Positions 51,810 through 62,285 are shown, counted from the first letter of the stretch. The stretch is DNA of 64,000 bases from Sulfurimonas sp. hsl 1-7 (GCF_030577135.1 NZ_JAUIRR010000002.1:186001-250000); one strand, 5' to 3'. Translations and numbers: made by a program. The notes: generated by a model from the sequence alone, not told the origin.

Positions 51810-52868
51810 ATGATAGAAAGATACCCAACGAAAAAAATATATGTCGGAGATGTCGCTGTAGGTGGAGATGCACCTATATCTGTGCAATCTATGACATACT
51901 CAGATACACACAATGTTGCAGCAACTGTTGAGCAGATCAATCGTCTTCACTTTGCCGGATGTGACATTGTTCGTGTAGCCGTTCCCGATATGGAAGATGC
52001 ACTGGCATTAAAAAGCATCAAAGAGCAGATCTCTCTTCCCCTTGTTGCAGATATACACTTTAACCATAAACTAGCACTCATTGCAGCTGAGTCAGTTGAC
52101 TGTATACGTATCAATCCGGGTAATATCGGTTCTAAAGAGAAAGTTGCCGAAGTTGTAAAAGCATGCCAAGAGCGTAACCTTCCGATCCGAATCGGTGTCA
52201 ATGCAGGAAGCCTAGAGAAAGAGTTCGATAACAAGTATGGTCAAACAGCCGAAGCGATGGTAGCAAGTGCCGAGTACAACATCAAATACCTAGAAGATTT
52301 AGGTTTTACAGATATCAAGATCTCTCTTAAAGCAAGTGATGTACAAAGAACGGTTGATGCCTACAGAATGCTTCGTCCTAAAAACAACTATCCTTTCCAT
52401 TTAGGTGTAACAGAAGCCGGAACACTTTTTCATGCAACTGTAAAAAGTTCGATCGGTCTTGGAGCACTATTACTTGACGGTATCGGTGATACACTAAGAG
52501 TATCTATTACGGGTGAGCTTGAAGAGGAGATCAATGTCGGACGTGCAATCCTTAAAGACAGTGGTGCATTACCCGATGGACTGAACATTATTTCATGTCC
52601 AACTTGCGGTCGTATAGAAGCAGATCTTGTAAGTGCCGTAAGCGAGATCGAAAAAAGAACCGCGCACATAAAAACGCCGCTCAATGTAAGTGTAATGGGA
52701 TGTGTAGTAAATGCGATCGGAGAAGCGGCTCATGCCGATGTTGCGATTGCGTACGGAAAAGGAAAAGGTCTAGTTATGGTTAAAGGTGAGGTTGTTGCAA
52801 ACCTCGATGAAAAAGAGCTCGTTGACAAGTTTGTCGATGAAATTGAAAAAATGGCAGGTCAGGAGTAA
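51810..52868 (+). CDS. ispG: (E)-4-hydroxy-3-methylbut-2-enyl-diphosphate synthase
   Basis: IspG is an iron-sulfur enzyme of the non-mevalonate isoprenoid pathway. [18 protein letters not shown] at the start, RINPGNIG, and the Cys ligands in ISCPTCGR and [11 protein letters not shown] are all present. The length of 352 residues is normal. It is followed by dnaB after one spacer base. Confidence 0.95.
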   Translation: MIERYPTKKIYVGDVAVGGDAPISVQSMTYSDTHNVAATVEQINRLHFAGCDIVRVAVPDMEDALALKSIKEQISLPLVADIHFNHKLALIAAESVDCIRINPGNIGSKEKVAEVVKACQERNLPIRIGVNAGSLEKEFDNKYGQTAEAMVASAEYNIKYLEDLGFTDIKISLKASDVQRTVDAYRMLRPKNNYPFHLGVTEAGTLFHATVKSSIGLGALLLDGIGDTLRVSITGELEEEINVGRAILKDSGALPDGLNIISCPTCGRIEADLVSAVSEIEKRTAHIKTPLNVSVMGCVVNAIGEAAHADVAIAYGKGKGLVMVKGEVVANLDEKELVDKFVDEIEKMAGQE

Positions 52869-52869
52869 T

Positions 52870-54324
52870 ATGCAAGACAACCTTTATAACTTAGCTTTTG
52901 AACGTAGTATCTTAAGCTCGATCGTTTTTGAACCTTCACAGTTTGATGATCTAAGTGTGATGCTAAAAGTGGATGATTTTTATCTCCCCGCACACCAAGA
53001 TATCTTTAAAGCGATTATGACGCTCTTTCAAAACGACTTACCGATCGATGAGGAGTTTATAAAAAAAGAGCTCAACAAAATGAAAAAGTTTGATGAGCAG
53101 GTACTTTTAGAGATTCTTGCAGCAAACCCTATCTCAAACACTAAAGCGTATGTAGATGAAGTAAAAGACAAATCTTTAAAACGCCATCTCTTAACACTTA
53201 CAACAGAGATTAAACGTGTAACAGTTGAAGAGGAGTTACCCTCAGCCGATGTTGTAGATATTGTAGAAAAAAAGCTCTACGAGATCACTCAGGACAACCA
53301 AACAAGTGACTTCCTTGATTCTCCTACGATGACATTTCAAACGATGGAATATATCAAAGAGATGAAAGCCCGCGGTAACTCTGTACTTGTCGGGGTAGAT
53401 ACAGGCTTTCAAGATCTTAATAAAATGACAACAGGTTTTGGTAAAGGGGACCTTGTTATCGTTGCAGCCCGTCCGGCGATGGGGAAAACATCATTTATTT
53501 TAAATACAGTTCACAATCTTATCATGCAGGATAAGGGTGTGGCATTTTTCTCATTAGAGATGCCGGCTGAACAGTTAATGCTTAGAATGCTTTCTATTCA
53601 AACTTCGATCCCACTGCAAAAACTGCGTGTCGGTGATATGAGTGATGAGCAATGGAGTCAGCTAAACGGTGCAATTGATCAAATGAACAATGCTAAGCTT
53701 TTTGTAGATGATACGGGTAGTGTAAACATTAATCAACTTCGTTCCAAACTGAGAAAGTTAAAAGCACAACATCCGGAAATCGAAATGGCCGTAATTGACT
53801 ACCTACAGATTATGCAGGGGATCGGGAATCAAGACAGACACCTGCAAGTTTCTGATATCTCACGTGGTCTAAAAATGCTTGCCCGTGAACTTGGGATTCC
53901 GATTGTAGCACTTTCACAGCTCAACCGTGGACTTGAAAGCAGAAACGACAAACGTCCTATGCTGAGCGATATTCGTGAGTCTGGTTCAATTGAGCAGGAT
54001 GCCGATATTATCCTCTTTGTATATCGTGATGATGTTTACCTGTACAAGGAAGAAAAAGAGCGTGAAAAAGCTGCCAAAGCGGAGGGGAAAGAGTTTACTC
54101 CAACCTATGTTGAAAAAGAGGAAGAGGATGCTGAGATCATCATCGGAAAACAAAGAAATGGTCCAACCGGGCATGTAAAACTTGTATTTCAGAAAAAGCT
54201 TACACGCTTTGTCGATGCCCCTACTTTCTCTCAGGCTACAGAGTTTGTCTATGAGAATGTCGATACAAAATCGGCTCAAATGGATATCGGCGGAGCTGAC
54301 AAAATAGAGATGCCGACACTCTAA
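52870..54324 (+). CDS. dnaB: Replicative DNA helicase DnaB
   Basis: DnaB unwinds DNA at the replication fork. The N-terminal domain (NLAFERSILSSIVFEPSQFDDL) and the RecA-like domain with Walker A in ARPAMGKTSF (about residue 205) and VIDYLQIMQG are intact, as are LSQLNRGLESR and SDIRESGSIEQDAD. No intein is present. The start at 52870 follows AGGAG, one base after the ispG stop; a longer frame from 52786 lies inside ispG. Confidence 0.95.
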   Translation: MQDNLYNLAFERSILSSIVFEPSQFDDLSVMLKVDDFYLPAHQDIFKAIMTLFQNDLPIDEEFIKKELNKMKKFDEQVLLEILAANPISNTKAYVDEVKDKSLKRHLLTLTTEIKRVTVEEELPSADVVDIVEKKLYEITQDNQTSDFLDSPTMTFQTMEYIKEMKARGNSVLVGVDTGFQDLNKMTTGFGKGDLVIVAARPAMGKTSFILNTVHNLIMQDKGVAFFSLEMPAEQLMLRMLSIQTSIPLQKLRVGDMSDEQWSQLNGAIDQMNNAKLFVDDTGSVNINQLRSKLRKLKAQHPEIEMAVIDYLQIMQGIGNQDRHLQVSDISRGLKMLARELGIPIVALSQLNRGLESRNDKRPMLSDIRESGSIEQDADIILFVYRDDVYLYKEEKEREKAAKAEGKEFTPTYVEKEEEDAEIIIGKQRNGPTGHVKLVFQKKLTRFVDAPTFSQATEFVYENVDTKSAQMDIGGADKIEMPTL

Positions 54325-54328
54325 GATT

Positions 54329-55615
54329 ATGATAGAAAAAGTCGAGCTGCTTCAAACAAAAAAGGAGTGGCTCTCTCTTTTTCTTCTCTTTTTTTTACTT
54401 CTAACTCTTAATCTCTCTTACGAATACTACAAATACAAACAACTTATAAAATTTGACTCAGCCCTTGTAGAGGCTACTGTTTTAAAACAATACGATAAAA
54501 CAAAACTGACAAAGACCGGAAAGACTAAACATTACCAAGTGTTAAAGCTCAAAGCTTCCGAGGGGTATACCTTCTATACTGTTGCAAAAAAAGAGCTTCC
54601 TGACATCAGCTCTAAAAAGATACGCCTTGAGATCTTTACCGGTGAGATTGGAAATATTAGTTTTACAGAGTATATCAAAGGATTTTTTGCTTTTAGTAAA
54701 ATTTTAAATATTGACGACTCCACTACAACAAAAGAGAAACTTTCACGCTTTATAGAAAAGCAACACCAAAGTCCTGAGATTACAGCACTCTACAAAGCGC
54801 TCTATCTTGCAAAATCATTACCGTCAGAGCTCCAGACAACATTTTCCACTTTAGGGTTATCTCACCTTATTGCAATTAGCGGTTTTCATCTAGGGGTACT
54901 CTCAGCCCTGCTCTATTTCCTTCTCAAATACCCCTATAGAGTTTTTCATAATAACTACTTTCCCTACAGAAGTTATAAAATAGACAGTTTCTTCATTATT
55001 GCGACTGCTTTGCTGCTCTATACACTCTTTTTAGAATCACCACCCTCATTGCTTCGTGCTTTTGTAATGTTAGTGATAGGATTTTTTCTATACGATCGGG
55101 GAATTAAGATTATCTCTATGCAGACACTGCTCTTTACCGTATTGTTAATTTTGGCATTTTTTCCACGCCTTTTTTTTAATATTGGTCTATGGTTGAGTGT
55201 AGCGGGAGTATTTTATATATTTCTGTTTCTTATCTACTTTCAAAAACTAGGCAAGGTGTATCAGTTTTTACTGCTACCTCTCTTTGTCTACCTGATGATG
55301 CTTCCTTACTCTCTAAGCTTCTTTGGGAACTTCTCGTACATACATCCCCTCTCAATCATCCATACGACACTCTTTACACTTTTCTATCCGTTTTCATTAG
55401 TGTTGCATATAGTTGGATTGGGAAGTCTATTTGATCCACTTTTAGTAATGCTATTAAAGAGTGCAGATTTTGGAACTGTTGTAATTCTTGATCAGAAAAT
55501 ATTATGGCTGTTTATCGGTGTATCACTCGGCAGTATCTACAACAGAGTTCTGTTTTACATTCTCAATATCTTTGCTTTGTCTATTTTTATATATGCTGTC
55601 TATAATGTGACATAA
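54329..55615 (+). CDS. comEC: ComEC/Rec2-family DNA uptake channel protein
   Basis: The 428-residue membrane protein has an N-terminal OB-like region (about residues 40-120) and the ComEC competence domain with LSHLIAISGFHLGVLSALL and SPPSLLRAFVML, followed by several hydrophobic helices. It lacks the C-terminal metallo-beta-lactamase-like domain of longer ComEC proteins, as is common in this phylum. It would carry single-stranded DNA across the inner membrane. It follows dnaB by four bases; its 3' end overlaps the convergent YihY gene by 93 bases. Confidence 0.88.
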   Translation: MIEKVELLQTKKEWLSLFLLFFLLLTLNLSYEYYKYKQLIKFDSALVEATVLKQYDKTKLTKTGKTKHYQVLKLKASEGYTFYTVAKKELPDISSKKIRLEIFTGEIGNISFTEYIKGFFAFSKILNIDDSTTTKEKLSRFIEKQHQSPEITALYKALYLAKSLPSELQTTFSTLGLSHLIAISGFHLGVLSALLYFLLKYPYRVFHNNYFPYRSYKIDSFFIIATALLLYTLFLESPPSLLRAFVMLVIGFFLYDRGIKIISMQTLLFTVLLILAFFPRLFFNIGLWLSVAGVFYIFLFLIYFQKLGKVYQFLLLPLFVYLMMLPYSLSFFGNFSYIHPLSIIHTTLFTLFYPFSLVLHIVGLGSLFDPLLVMLLKSADFGTVVILDQKILWLFIGVSLGSIYNRVLFYILNIFALSIFIYAVYNVT

Positions 55616-56386
55616 TTTCAGACCGTATAAGAAGATGATCCAAGAGACATAGATCCATAGAAACAGAAACATAACGATTGCGAAAGAACCGTACATCGTA
55701 GCGTATGATTTATTTAAAAATACATAATAGATAAAACCGTTTTTACTGATGCTAAATATCACTGATACGATCAATGAGCTGATCGCTGAAGCACGAGGGT
55801 TTATCTTTGCGTTTGGTCCTATTTGAAAGATTAAAAAGAATACTCCCCATATAATTATGTATGGAATAAGCGGAAGAATATTAAACCCGGATGTCAGCTC
55901 ATTTGAAGCCATAAGAGCAGCAATCTTACCCGTAATGTAAAACGACACCCCAAGTCCGATAGGTGTGAGTGTCATCATAGTCCAGTAGGTAGTTATAGAC
56001 TCCCATAATCCTCTGGGTTTTGCATGAAAGATCTTATTTGCGATATATTCGAAGTTTTTGAAAAAGAGCAGAGATGCCACTAAAACGGCAGCTAAACTCA
56101 TAATCCCCATCTTTGCAGAGTTTGCTAAAAACCCGTCTATTTTACTTATTATCACCTCTGATTGTACAGGCATAAGGTTTGAGAATATAAACCCTTTAAT
56201 ACTTTCGTAGTACTCTTGAAAACTCGGTAATGATGTAAGCAATGACATCATGATGATAAGTAAAGGGATGATCGTAAAAATAGTATAAAAACTAAGTGAT
56301 GCAGCAAAAAGAGTGAGCTCTTTATCTACAAACGATAAAACAAAAAGTCTTACCTGCTTGTAAAGTTCAGAAGCTCGGAAGTTCAT
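55523..56386 (-). CDS. YihY/BrkB-family membrane protein
   Basis: The 287-residue protein has six to seven membrane helices and the YihY pattern: ELTLFAASLSFYTIFTIIPLLIIMMSLL near the start, LFKNFEYIANKIFHAKPRGLWES in the middle, and YATMYGSFAIVMFLFLWIYVSWIIFLYGLKL near the end. The family function is unclear; older annotations as ribonuclease BN are wrong. Its ATG lies one base from the stop of glcD. The last 31 codons overlap comEC on the other strand. Confidence 0.88.
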   Translation of the reverse strand: MNFRASELYKQVRLFVLSFVDKELTLFAASLSFYTIFTIIPLLIIMMSLLTSLPSFQEYYESIKGFIFSNLMPVQSEVIISKIDGFLANSAKMGIMSLAAVLVASLLFFKNFEYIANKIFHAKPRGLWESITTYWTMMTLTPIGLGVSFYITGKIAALMASNELTSGFNILPLIPYIIIWGVFFLIFQIGPNAKINPRASAISSLIVSVIFSISKNGFIYYVFLNKSYATMYGSFAIVMFLFLWIYVSWIIFLYGLKLCHIIDSIYKNRQSKDIENVKQNSVVDTAE

Positions 56387-56387
56387 T

Positions 56388-57773
56388 TTAGTTAAGTCCC
56401 ATCTTCGCAGGATTTAAAATGTTGTTTGGGTCAAACGCTTGTTTGATCGACTTAAAGAGTGCCATCTCTTCAGGTGTAAATGCCATAGACATATACGGTG
56501 CTTTTGCAAGCCCGATTCCATGCTCACCAGAAAGTGTCCCGCCAAGATCAACCGTTGCCTGGAAAACCTCTTCGATCGCTTGGTATGCGATCTTCACTTG
56601 TTCAGGATCGCTACCGTCAACCATAACGTTTGTATGTACATTTCCATCACCTGTATGGCCAAAACACGGAATATTTACATTGTACTTTTCTGCAATCGCA
56701 TAAAACTTCTCTAGAAGTTCAGGAAGAACCGCACGAGGGACCGTTACATCTTCGTTGAGTTTTTTACTTCCGTACACACTTAGTGACGGAGAAGCATTAC
56801 GGCGAGCAAACCAAAGGTCAGCTGCTTCTTTAGCATCTTTTGCTATTTTAAACTCGCTACAACCGTTCTCTTTGAAAACTTTCTCGATCTGCTCTAACTG
56901 GAAGTTTAGATCATCTTCTAAGTTGCCGTCAACGTCCGTTACAAGTAAAGCTCCCGCATCTACCGGAAGACCTTTATGAAATGTCTGCTCAACTGCACGG
57001 ATAGTTAAGTTATCTAAAAATTCCATCGCAACAGGCGTTACACCGCTTGCCATAGTTTTATAAACCGCATTCATAGCTTCCGTTACACTAGGGAAGATAC
57101 CCATTGCAGTTTTTGTCATTTTCGGTTTTGGAATAAGTTTAAGCGTAATCTCCGTAAGAACCGCCAGAGTTCCTTCACTTGCGATTAAAATACCGCTGAT
57201 GTTATACCCTGCAACATCTTTAATCGTTCTTTTTCCCGCTTTAATGATGTCACCGTTTGGAAGAACCGCACGAGTAGCCATTACGTAATCTTTTGTGATC
57301 CCGTATTTCGCAGCTCTCATACCGCCTGCATTTTCACTTACATTCCCACCAATAGTTGAGTAGTCTTGGCTTGCCGGATCCGGCGGATAAAAAAGACCTA
57401 CCTCCTCTACCGCTTTTTGCAAGTCCATATTTACAACACCCGGCTGAACGATCGCTACCATGTTTTTCATATCGATCTCTAAGATCTTGTTCATATGTTT
57501 TTCCATAGCCAATACGATTCCGCCGCTACTAGGTAGTGCACCGCCTGTAAAACCGCTTCCAGCTCCACGAGGTACGATCACTATTCTTTGCTCGTTACAA
57601 TATTTTAAAATATCACTAACATCTTGCTCATTGCGCGGAAAGATAACTGCATCAGGTTCAAAATGCTCACGAGTTGCATCGTAAGAGTAGGCAATAAGGT
57701 GTGCCTTGTCACTATAAATATTATCATCACCAACTATTTTTGTAAAATGTTGTATATGTTTTGTATCTAACAT
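56388..57773 (-). CDS. glcD: FAD-linked 2-hydroxy acid oxidase (GlcD-like)
   Basis: The 461-residue flavoprotein has the PCMH FAD-binding segment IVPRGAGSGFTGGALPSSGGIV (about residues 58-80), GGNVSENAGGMRAAKYG, and the C-terminal GHTGDGNVHTNV and GGTLSGEHGIGLAK of the glycolate/lactate dehydrogenase group. It probably oxidises glycolate or D-lactate and passes electrons to the respiratory chain. No glcE or glcF is adjacent, so lactate is as likely as glycolate. The pgbA-like gene ends one base before it. Confidence 0.88.
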   Translation of the reverse strand: MLDTKHIQHFTKIVGDDNIYSDKAHLIAYSYDATREHFEPDAVIFPRNEQDVSDILKYCNEQRIVIVPRGAGSGFTGGALPSSGGIVLAMEKHMNKILEIDMKNMVAIVQPGVVNMDLQKAVEEVGLFYPPDPASQDYSTIGGNVSENAGGMRAAKYGITKDYVMATRAVLPNGDIIKAGKRTIKDVAGYNISGILIASEGTLAVLTEITLKLIPKPKMTKTAMGIFPSVTEAMNAVYKTMASGVTPVAMEFLDNLTIRAVEQTFHKGLPVDAGALLVTDVDGNLEDDLNFQLEQIEKVFKENGCSEFKIAKDAKEAADLWFARRNASPSLSVYGSKKLNEDVTVPRAVLPELLEKFYAIAEKYNVNIPCFGHTGDGNVHTNVMVDGSDPEQVKIAYQAIEEVFQATVDLGGTLSGEHGIGLAKAPYMSMAFTPEEMALFKSIKQAFDPNNILNPAKMGLN

Positions 57774-58574
57774 CTATTCTCCAATCTTAAATTGTTCAAC
57801 TAAAGAGTTTACCTCTTCATTTTTACTATTTTTTACTGTCTCATATAAAGTTTTGTTTGTATTGTTGTTTTTCACTAAAAGTTCATAATAATGAGGTTCG
57901 TAACTTTCCATCTCATCACTACCCTCTCCAAACCATGAATCTTCTATCGTCTCTACTCTTGAGTAGAAAGGTAGTTGCACTTTGTCTTGTGTAAGCGCGG
58001 CATCACTCACATATAAAATTTTAAAACTTTTACTGTCTACAGTGTAAAGCTTTTGCTCTAAATAGATAAATACCAATCCCGCACTTGAAGCTGTAGCAAT
58101 ATCGCTAAAATCTTCTTGCAATGGTGTTGGATGTCCATGCATTGATAAAAGAGTTGCAAAAATATCAGGATGAACCCACTGAGTATTTACAGACTTTGAG
58201 ATCTGATAATATATCTCTTCGCTCGGTGCGATTAAGAGTGAGCGTGTATATCCAAAAGCGAGTTCTACACTGTCACCTACTTCAACTTTCCATTTCCCCT
58301 TCGGTAGAGCATTGTTTTTTAAAAGATCAAACTCTTTCATCTCTACAACTGCTGTTTTTGTTTGAGGATCAAAACTTTTTACAACACAACTTTTTAAGAT
58401 ACTGCTATGTTCTGGAGTAAGATGATGCACAACATAACCGCTTACACCTACATCAACCTTATCTATATTTATCGTTGCAGTCCCTTGTTCTGAGTCAAGA
58501 TTTACAATCTTTGAACTTAATAAACCTGCAAATAGGTTCAGCTGTATTAAAAACGCTAAAAAAATATATCTCAT
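57774..58574 (-). CDS. PgbA-like plasminogen-binding family protein
   Basis: The 266-residue exported protein (signal peptide ending LFAG) matches the N-terminal domain of Helicobacter plasminogen-binding proteins PgbA/PgbB, with TATINIDKVDVGVSGYVVHHLTPEHSSI and VELAFGYTRSLLIAPSEEIY. It lacks the long Lys-rich C-terminus that gives plasminogen binding in Helicobacter, so that activity is unlikely; an ancestral envelope role is more plausible. It abuts glcD without a spacer. Confidence 0.78.
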   Translation of the reverse strand: MRYIFLAFLIQLNLFAGLLSSKIVNLDSEQGTATINIDKVDVGVSGYVVHHLTPEHSSILKSCVVKSFDPQTKTAVVEMKEFDLLKNNALPKGKWKVEVGDSVELAFGYTRSLLIAPSEEIYYQISKSVNTQWVHPDIFATLLSMHGHPTPLQEDFSDIATASSAGLVFIYLEQKLYTVDSKSFKILYVSDAALTQDKVQLPFYSRVETIEDSWFGEGSDEMESYEPHYYELLVKNNNTNKTLYETVKNSKNEEVNSLVEQFKIGE

Positions 58575-58677
58575 TGAACTTCTCTTTTGTAATATATTTG
58601 AGATTATATCAAATAAACCTCAGACTAAGCCAAAATTTGCTAATCTCTCACAATTATTTATTATAGGTTTATATTTA

Positions 58678-59874
58678 ATGATACGATTTTTCATACTACT
58701 TTTTATTACACTCTTTTTCTCGAGTACACTGCTCGCTTCCCACGTGGAACGATACAGATGGCAAAATGGAGAAACTTATTTAGTCTTTTTAGAGAAGTTA
58801 AACTTGCCTGTCAGACAACTCTACTACAATTTAGATAAAGATGATCAACGTCTTACGGAAGAGATGAGAGCAGGTGTTCATTATCAGATTCTAAAAGATA
58901 CTCAAAACAATATTTTGCAAATCTTACTTCCACTCAATGACGAGCTTCAGATCCATATTTATAAAAACGGTGACGGGTATGCATTTGAAGCGATTCCTAT
59001 CATCAGTACAACTAAAAAAGAGGTTTTATATACACAGATAAACTCCTCACCTAACTATGCAATTCTGAAAAAAACGGGAAGCCGAAAACTTGCAGGTGTT
59101 TTTGTTGCTGCATTTAAACACTCCCTTAACTTTAAAAATGACATTCGTAAAGGGGATGAGCTTGTGATGCTTTACTCTCAGAAGTATCGTCTGGGACAAC
59201 CTTTTTCTATGCCGACACTTGAATCAGCCATGATCGAAATGGGTTCAAAAAAGCACTACATCTATCTTAATGATGACGATAGATATTACGATGAAAAAGC
59301 ACATGAGGTTGAAGGCTTTTTACTTGCACGACCTGTTAGAGCCAGAATATCCTCTTACTTTACAAAAAGAAGATACCACCCTGTACTGCATAAATGGAAA
59401 GCACACCTTGGAGTTGATTACGCAGCGCGTCGCGGGACACCTATTGTTGCAGCAGGAAGCGGTACAATTATCTATGCAGCCCGCATGGGTAGCTACGGTA
59501 ACTTGATAAAAATTCGTCACAGTGACGGATATGAGACACGTTATGCCCACCTCAAATCATTCCGCCGAGGGATCTATAGAGGTAAATATGTTAAAAAAGG
59601 GCAAACTATCGGTTATGTAGGTTCAACGGGACGATCAACTGGTCCACACCTCCATTTTGAACTACGTAAGCGCGGTGTTGCGATCAATCCGCTAAGAGTT
59701 GTTCAAGTAACTACGAAAAAACTCGCAGGAAAAGAGAAAACAGCGTTCTTGCAACTTAAAAACAACTTTGATGAACGTATAGCTTTACATCTAAATAACA
59801 AAACCGAGTATACAAAACCATCACGCTTTGAAGATATGTGTTATATCTATATGATGGATGATCAAAATGGATAA
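58678..59874 (+). CDS. M23-family peptidoglycan endopeptidase
   Basis: The 398-residue exported protein has a signal peptide ending LLASH, a long N-terminal region, and a C-terminal M23 domain (about residues 235-345) with HLGVDYAARRGTPI and the HxH motif in GPHLHFELRKRG, so zinc ligands are intact. It would cut peptidoglycan cross-links, and homologues in helical Campylobacterota affect cell shape. It overlaps the NUDIX gene by eight bases. A TATTATA box lies shortly before the ATG. Confidence 0.9.
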   Translation: MIRFFILLFITLFFSSTLLASHVERYRWQNGETYLVFLEKLNLPVRQLYYNLDKDDQRLTEEMRAGVHYQILKDTQNNILQILLPLNDELQIHIYKNGDGYAFEAIPIISTTKKEVLYTQINSSPNYAILKKTGSRKLAGVFVAAFKHSLNFKNDIRKGDELVMLYSQKYRLGQPFSMPTLESAMIEMGSKKHYIYLNDDDRYYDEKAHEVEGFLLARPVRARISSYFTKRRYHPVLHKWKAHLGVDYAARRGTPIVAAGSGTIIYAARMGSYGNLIKIRHSDGYETRYAHLKSFRRGIYRGKYVKKGQTIGYVGSTGRSTGPHLHFELRKRGVAINPLRVVQVTTKKLAGKEKTAFLQLKNNFDERIALHLNNKTEYTKPSRFEDMCYIYMMDDQNG

Positions 59875-60427
59875 AATAACCTGTGTAAAAGCGCTTGAAG
59901 AACCACAATATATACAGCCTATAGAGATCCACTACACACAAAATGAGCAAAAGAAAAAATGGGAGGCTATCATCTCTCATGATTCTGTGGCAATTTTATT
60001 GTGGCACAAAGAAAAAGATGCTTTTATCATAGTAAAACAACTTCGTCCCCCTGTTTTTAACCTCCATAAAGATGGCTATATGCATGAGCTATGCGCTGGA
60101 ATAGTCGACAAAGAAACATCACTTATACAAATTGCAAAAGAGGAAGTTCAAGAGGAGTGCGGTTATGATATTCCTACCGACAACTTGCACTATATTACAA
60201 GCTTTTTTACCTCTGTAGGCATCTCAGGAGCAAAACAAACACTCTATTACGGAGAAATCGATGAGAGTATGAGAGTTCATGACGGCGGCGGTATCCATGA
60301 GGAAGAGATCGAGGTTATAGAACTAAAAACAGATGAAGCCAAAAAGTTTATGTTTGATGAGAGTTTTCAAAAAACTCCGGGGATGATGATGGCTTTTTAT
60401 TGGTTTTTTGAAAATATAAAAAACTAA
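59867..60427 (+). CDS. NUDIX hydrolase (NUDT14-like)
   Basis: The 186-residue protein has a NUDIX box in ELCAGIVDKETSLIQIAKEEVQEECGYD. The EExxEE core is present, but the first Glu and the Arg of the standard box are replaced, as in NUDT14-type UDP-sugar diphosphatases, whose AGIVDK pattern it shares. It may hydrolyse UDP- or ADP-sugars. The ATG at 59867 is preferred to 59858 because GGATGA lies at a better distance. It is convergent with priA. Confidence 0.85.
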   Translation: MDKITCVKALEEPQYIQPIEIHYTQNEQKKKWEAIISHDSVAILLWHKEKDAFIIVKQLRPPVFNLHKDGYMHELCAGIVDKETSLIQIAKEEVQEECGYDIPTDNLHYITSFFTSVGISGAKQTLYYGEIDESMRVHDGGGIHEEEIEVIELKTDEAKKFMFDESFQKTPGMMMAFYWFFENIKN

Positions 60428-60442
60428 AAAGAAGAGAATATT

Positions 60443-62284
60443 TTAAGCAAAATCGATTGGGTCCATATCGATCTCTGCCATAGAGTTTTTACACGATTTT
60501 ACAGCCTTGATGAGATCTGTCGCCTTATCGGAACGAAGTAAGATCTCAAATCTATACTTATTTGCCACCTTTTCAACTGCACATTTTTTTGCACCTACAA
60601 CTTCGATCGTGACAAACTTTTTGAGGCACTCCTCCATCTCACGCATCTTCTCTTGAGCTTTAAGTCCGTTTTTATCGGCAAATAGTACCCGACACAATTT
60701 TTTATATGGTGGGTATAAACCTTCACGAAAAATTTTCTCATATTCTAAAAAATCTTCATAGTTCTCAATATATGCTTTAATAAACTCTTCGTTAAATGTT
60801 TGTACCAGGACCTTGGCATCACTTGCCCTTCCGCTTCTACCTGCAACCTGGATCAGAGATGAGAGCGCTTTCTCGCGTGCACGATAATCAGCAATACTAA
60901 GCATATTATCAACCCCTAAAATAACCGCTAGTTCCACATCGTGATAATCATGCCCTTTTGAAAGCATCTGGGTGCCAACTAAAATATCCACCTCTCTATC
61001 GTTAAAACGTTTCAGCGCTTTTTTTAGCTTATTTGCAGTGGTGATCGTATCTCTGTCAAACTGCTCAACTTTTACATCTTGCATCTCTTCTTCGATCTCT
61101 TTTAAAGCCTCTGCCGTACCTATGCGTGAACTTGATAGATGTTCACTTCCACACTCTGCACACTGTTTTGGAATCATTTGCATATAGTTACAATAGTGAC
61201 ACTTTATCGCATTTGCTTTATGGTGAATACTCATCCCCACACTACAATACGGGCACTTATAAGTTGCCCCACAATCCTTACATACCAGATACTTAAAATT
61301 TGCCCGTGTAGGTAAAAACACGATTGCCTGTTTCTCTTGCTGAATCGTGCTTTTTAGATAATGAAAAATAAGAGGTGTTAAACTCTCTTCTCTTGCCTCA
61401 TAGACAAATTCACGCTTTGCACTGAAATGCCCACCTTTCAGTCTTATGTATGGATACTTTACATACGAGTTAAGTGAAGGTGTAGCACTTCCAAGTACAA
61501 CAGGAATATCATATAGTTTTCCCATATAAACTGCCAAATCTCTAGCATTGTAACGCGGTCGTGATGAAGATTTGTAACTGTCGTCATGCTCCTCGTCTAC
61601 TACAATTAAACCCAAATCTTTTATAGGTAAAAAGAGGCTTGAACGTGCACCGGCTATGATCTTGGCTCTGCCGTAATACACTTTCTCTAAAGCCTCTTTT
61701 TTTTGTTTTGGAGTGAGTTTTGAATGCCACATGATAAATTGCTTACCAAAATGCTCCTCCAACCGTTTAGACATCTGCGGTGTTAATGAGATCTCCGGCA
61801 TCAAAAATATAACCCGTTTCTTTTGTTCAATAATTGACTCAAAATACTTCATATAGATCTCAGTTTTTCCACTTCCGGTATCACCAAAAAGTAAAGCAAC
61901 TCTATTTTTTTGTAAAAAAGACAGTGCCTGATTCTGTTTTTCAGAGAGTACTATCTGTGACTCTTTAGCTTCAAAACTATTATCTTGATCCACATCATTT
62001 TGAAACGGAAGCATCAGAGCAAATGCTTCTCCCAAAGAACAGATATAATATCCCGCTATAAAATTTGCAAGTTCATACTGTTTTTTTGAGTAGTATTGTG
62101 TAGTAAGCTCTAAAATCTCAAGTGTTTTAAAATCCGGCTGTGTTGTTTCTTCTACCACAACACCTTTTTTTTCTTTATTGTTTAATAAAACGGTAACTTG
62201 GGAATAAAGAGAGATATTTTCTTCTGATTGGTAAGTTAAAGGCTCTAAAAGCGAGCCTATTATGGAGATTTTGTAATAATACAA
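60443..62284 (-). CDS. priA: Primosomal protein N' (PriA helicase)
   Basis: PriA reloads DnaB at stalled forks. Walker A is LFGDTGSGKTEIY (about residue 133), the DEEH box is in IVVDEEHDDSYK, and paired zinc-binding Cys are in CKDCGATYKCPYC and CHYCNYMQMIPKQCAECGS. At 613 residues it is shorter than the enterobacterial protein, mainly in the N-terminal DNA-binding part. The pseudopilin gene ends one base upstream. Confidence 0.94.
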   Translation of the reverse strand: MYYYKISIIGSLLEPLTYQSEENISLYSQVTVLLNNKEKKGVVVEETTQPDFKTLEILELTTQYYSKKQYELANFIAGYYICSLGEAFALMLPFQNDVDQDNSFEAKESQIVLSEKQNQALSFLQKNRVALLFGDTGSGKTEIYMKYFESIIEQKKRVIFLMPEISLTPQMSKRLEEHFGKQFIMWHSKLTPKQKKEALEKVYYGRAKIIAGARSSLFLPIKDLGLIVVDEEHDDSYKSSSRPRYNARDLAVYMGKLYDIPVVLGSATPSLNSYVKYPYIRLKGGHFSAKREFVYEAREESLTPLIFHYLKSTIQQEKQAIVFLPTRANFKYLVCKDCGATYKCPYCSVGMSIHHKANAIKCHYCNYMQMIPKQCAECGSEHLSSSRIGTAEALKEIEEEMQDVKVEQFDRDTITTANKLKKALKRFNDREVDILVGTQMLSKGHDYHDVELAVILGVDNMLSIADYRAREKALSSLIQVAGRSGRASDAKVLVQTFNEEFIKAYIENYEDFLEYEKIFREGLYPPYKKLCRVLFADKNGLKAQEKMREMEECLKKFVTIEVVGAKKCAVEKVANKYRFEILLRSDKATDLIKAVKSCKNSMAEIDMDPIDFA

Positions 62285-62285
62285 A

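Noticed and set aside
52595-52783. Arg/Cys-rich 62-residue frame inside ispG
   Set aside because: It is an alternative frame within a clear core gene, has low-complexity composition and no ribosome site.
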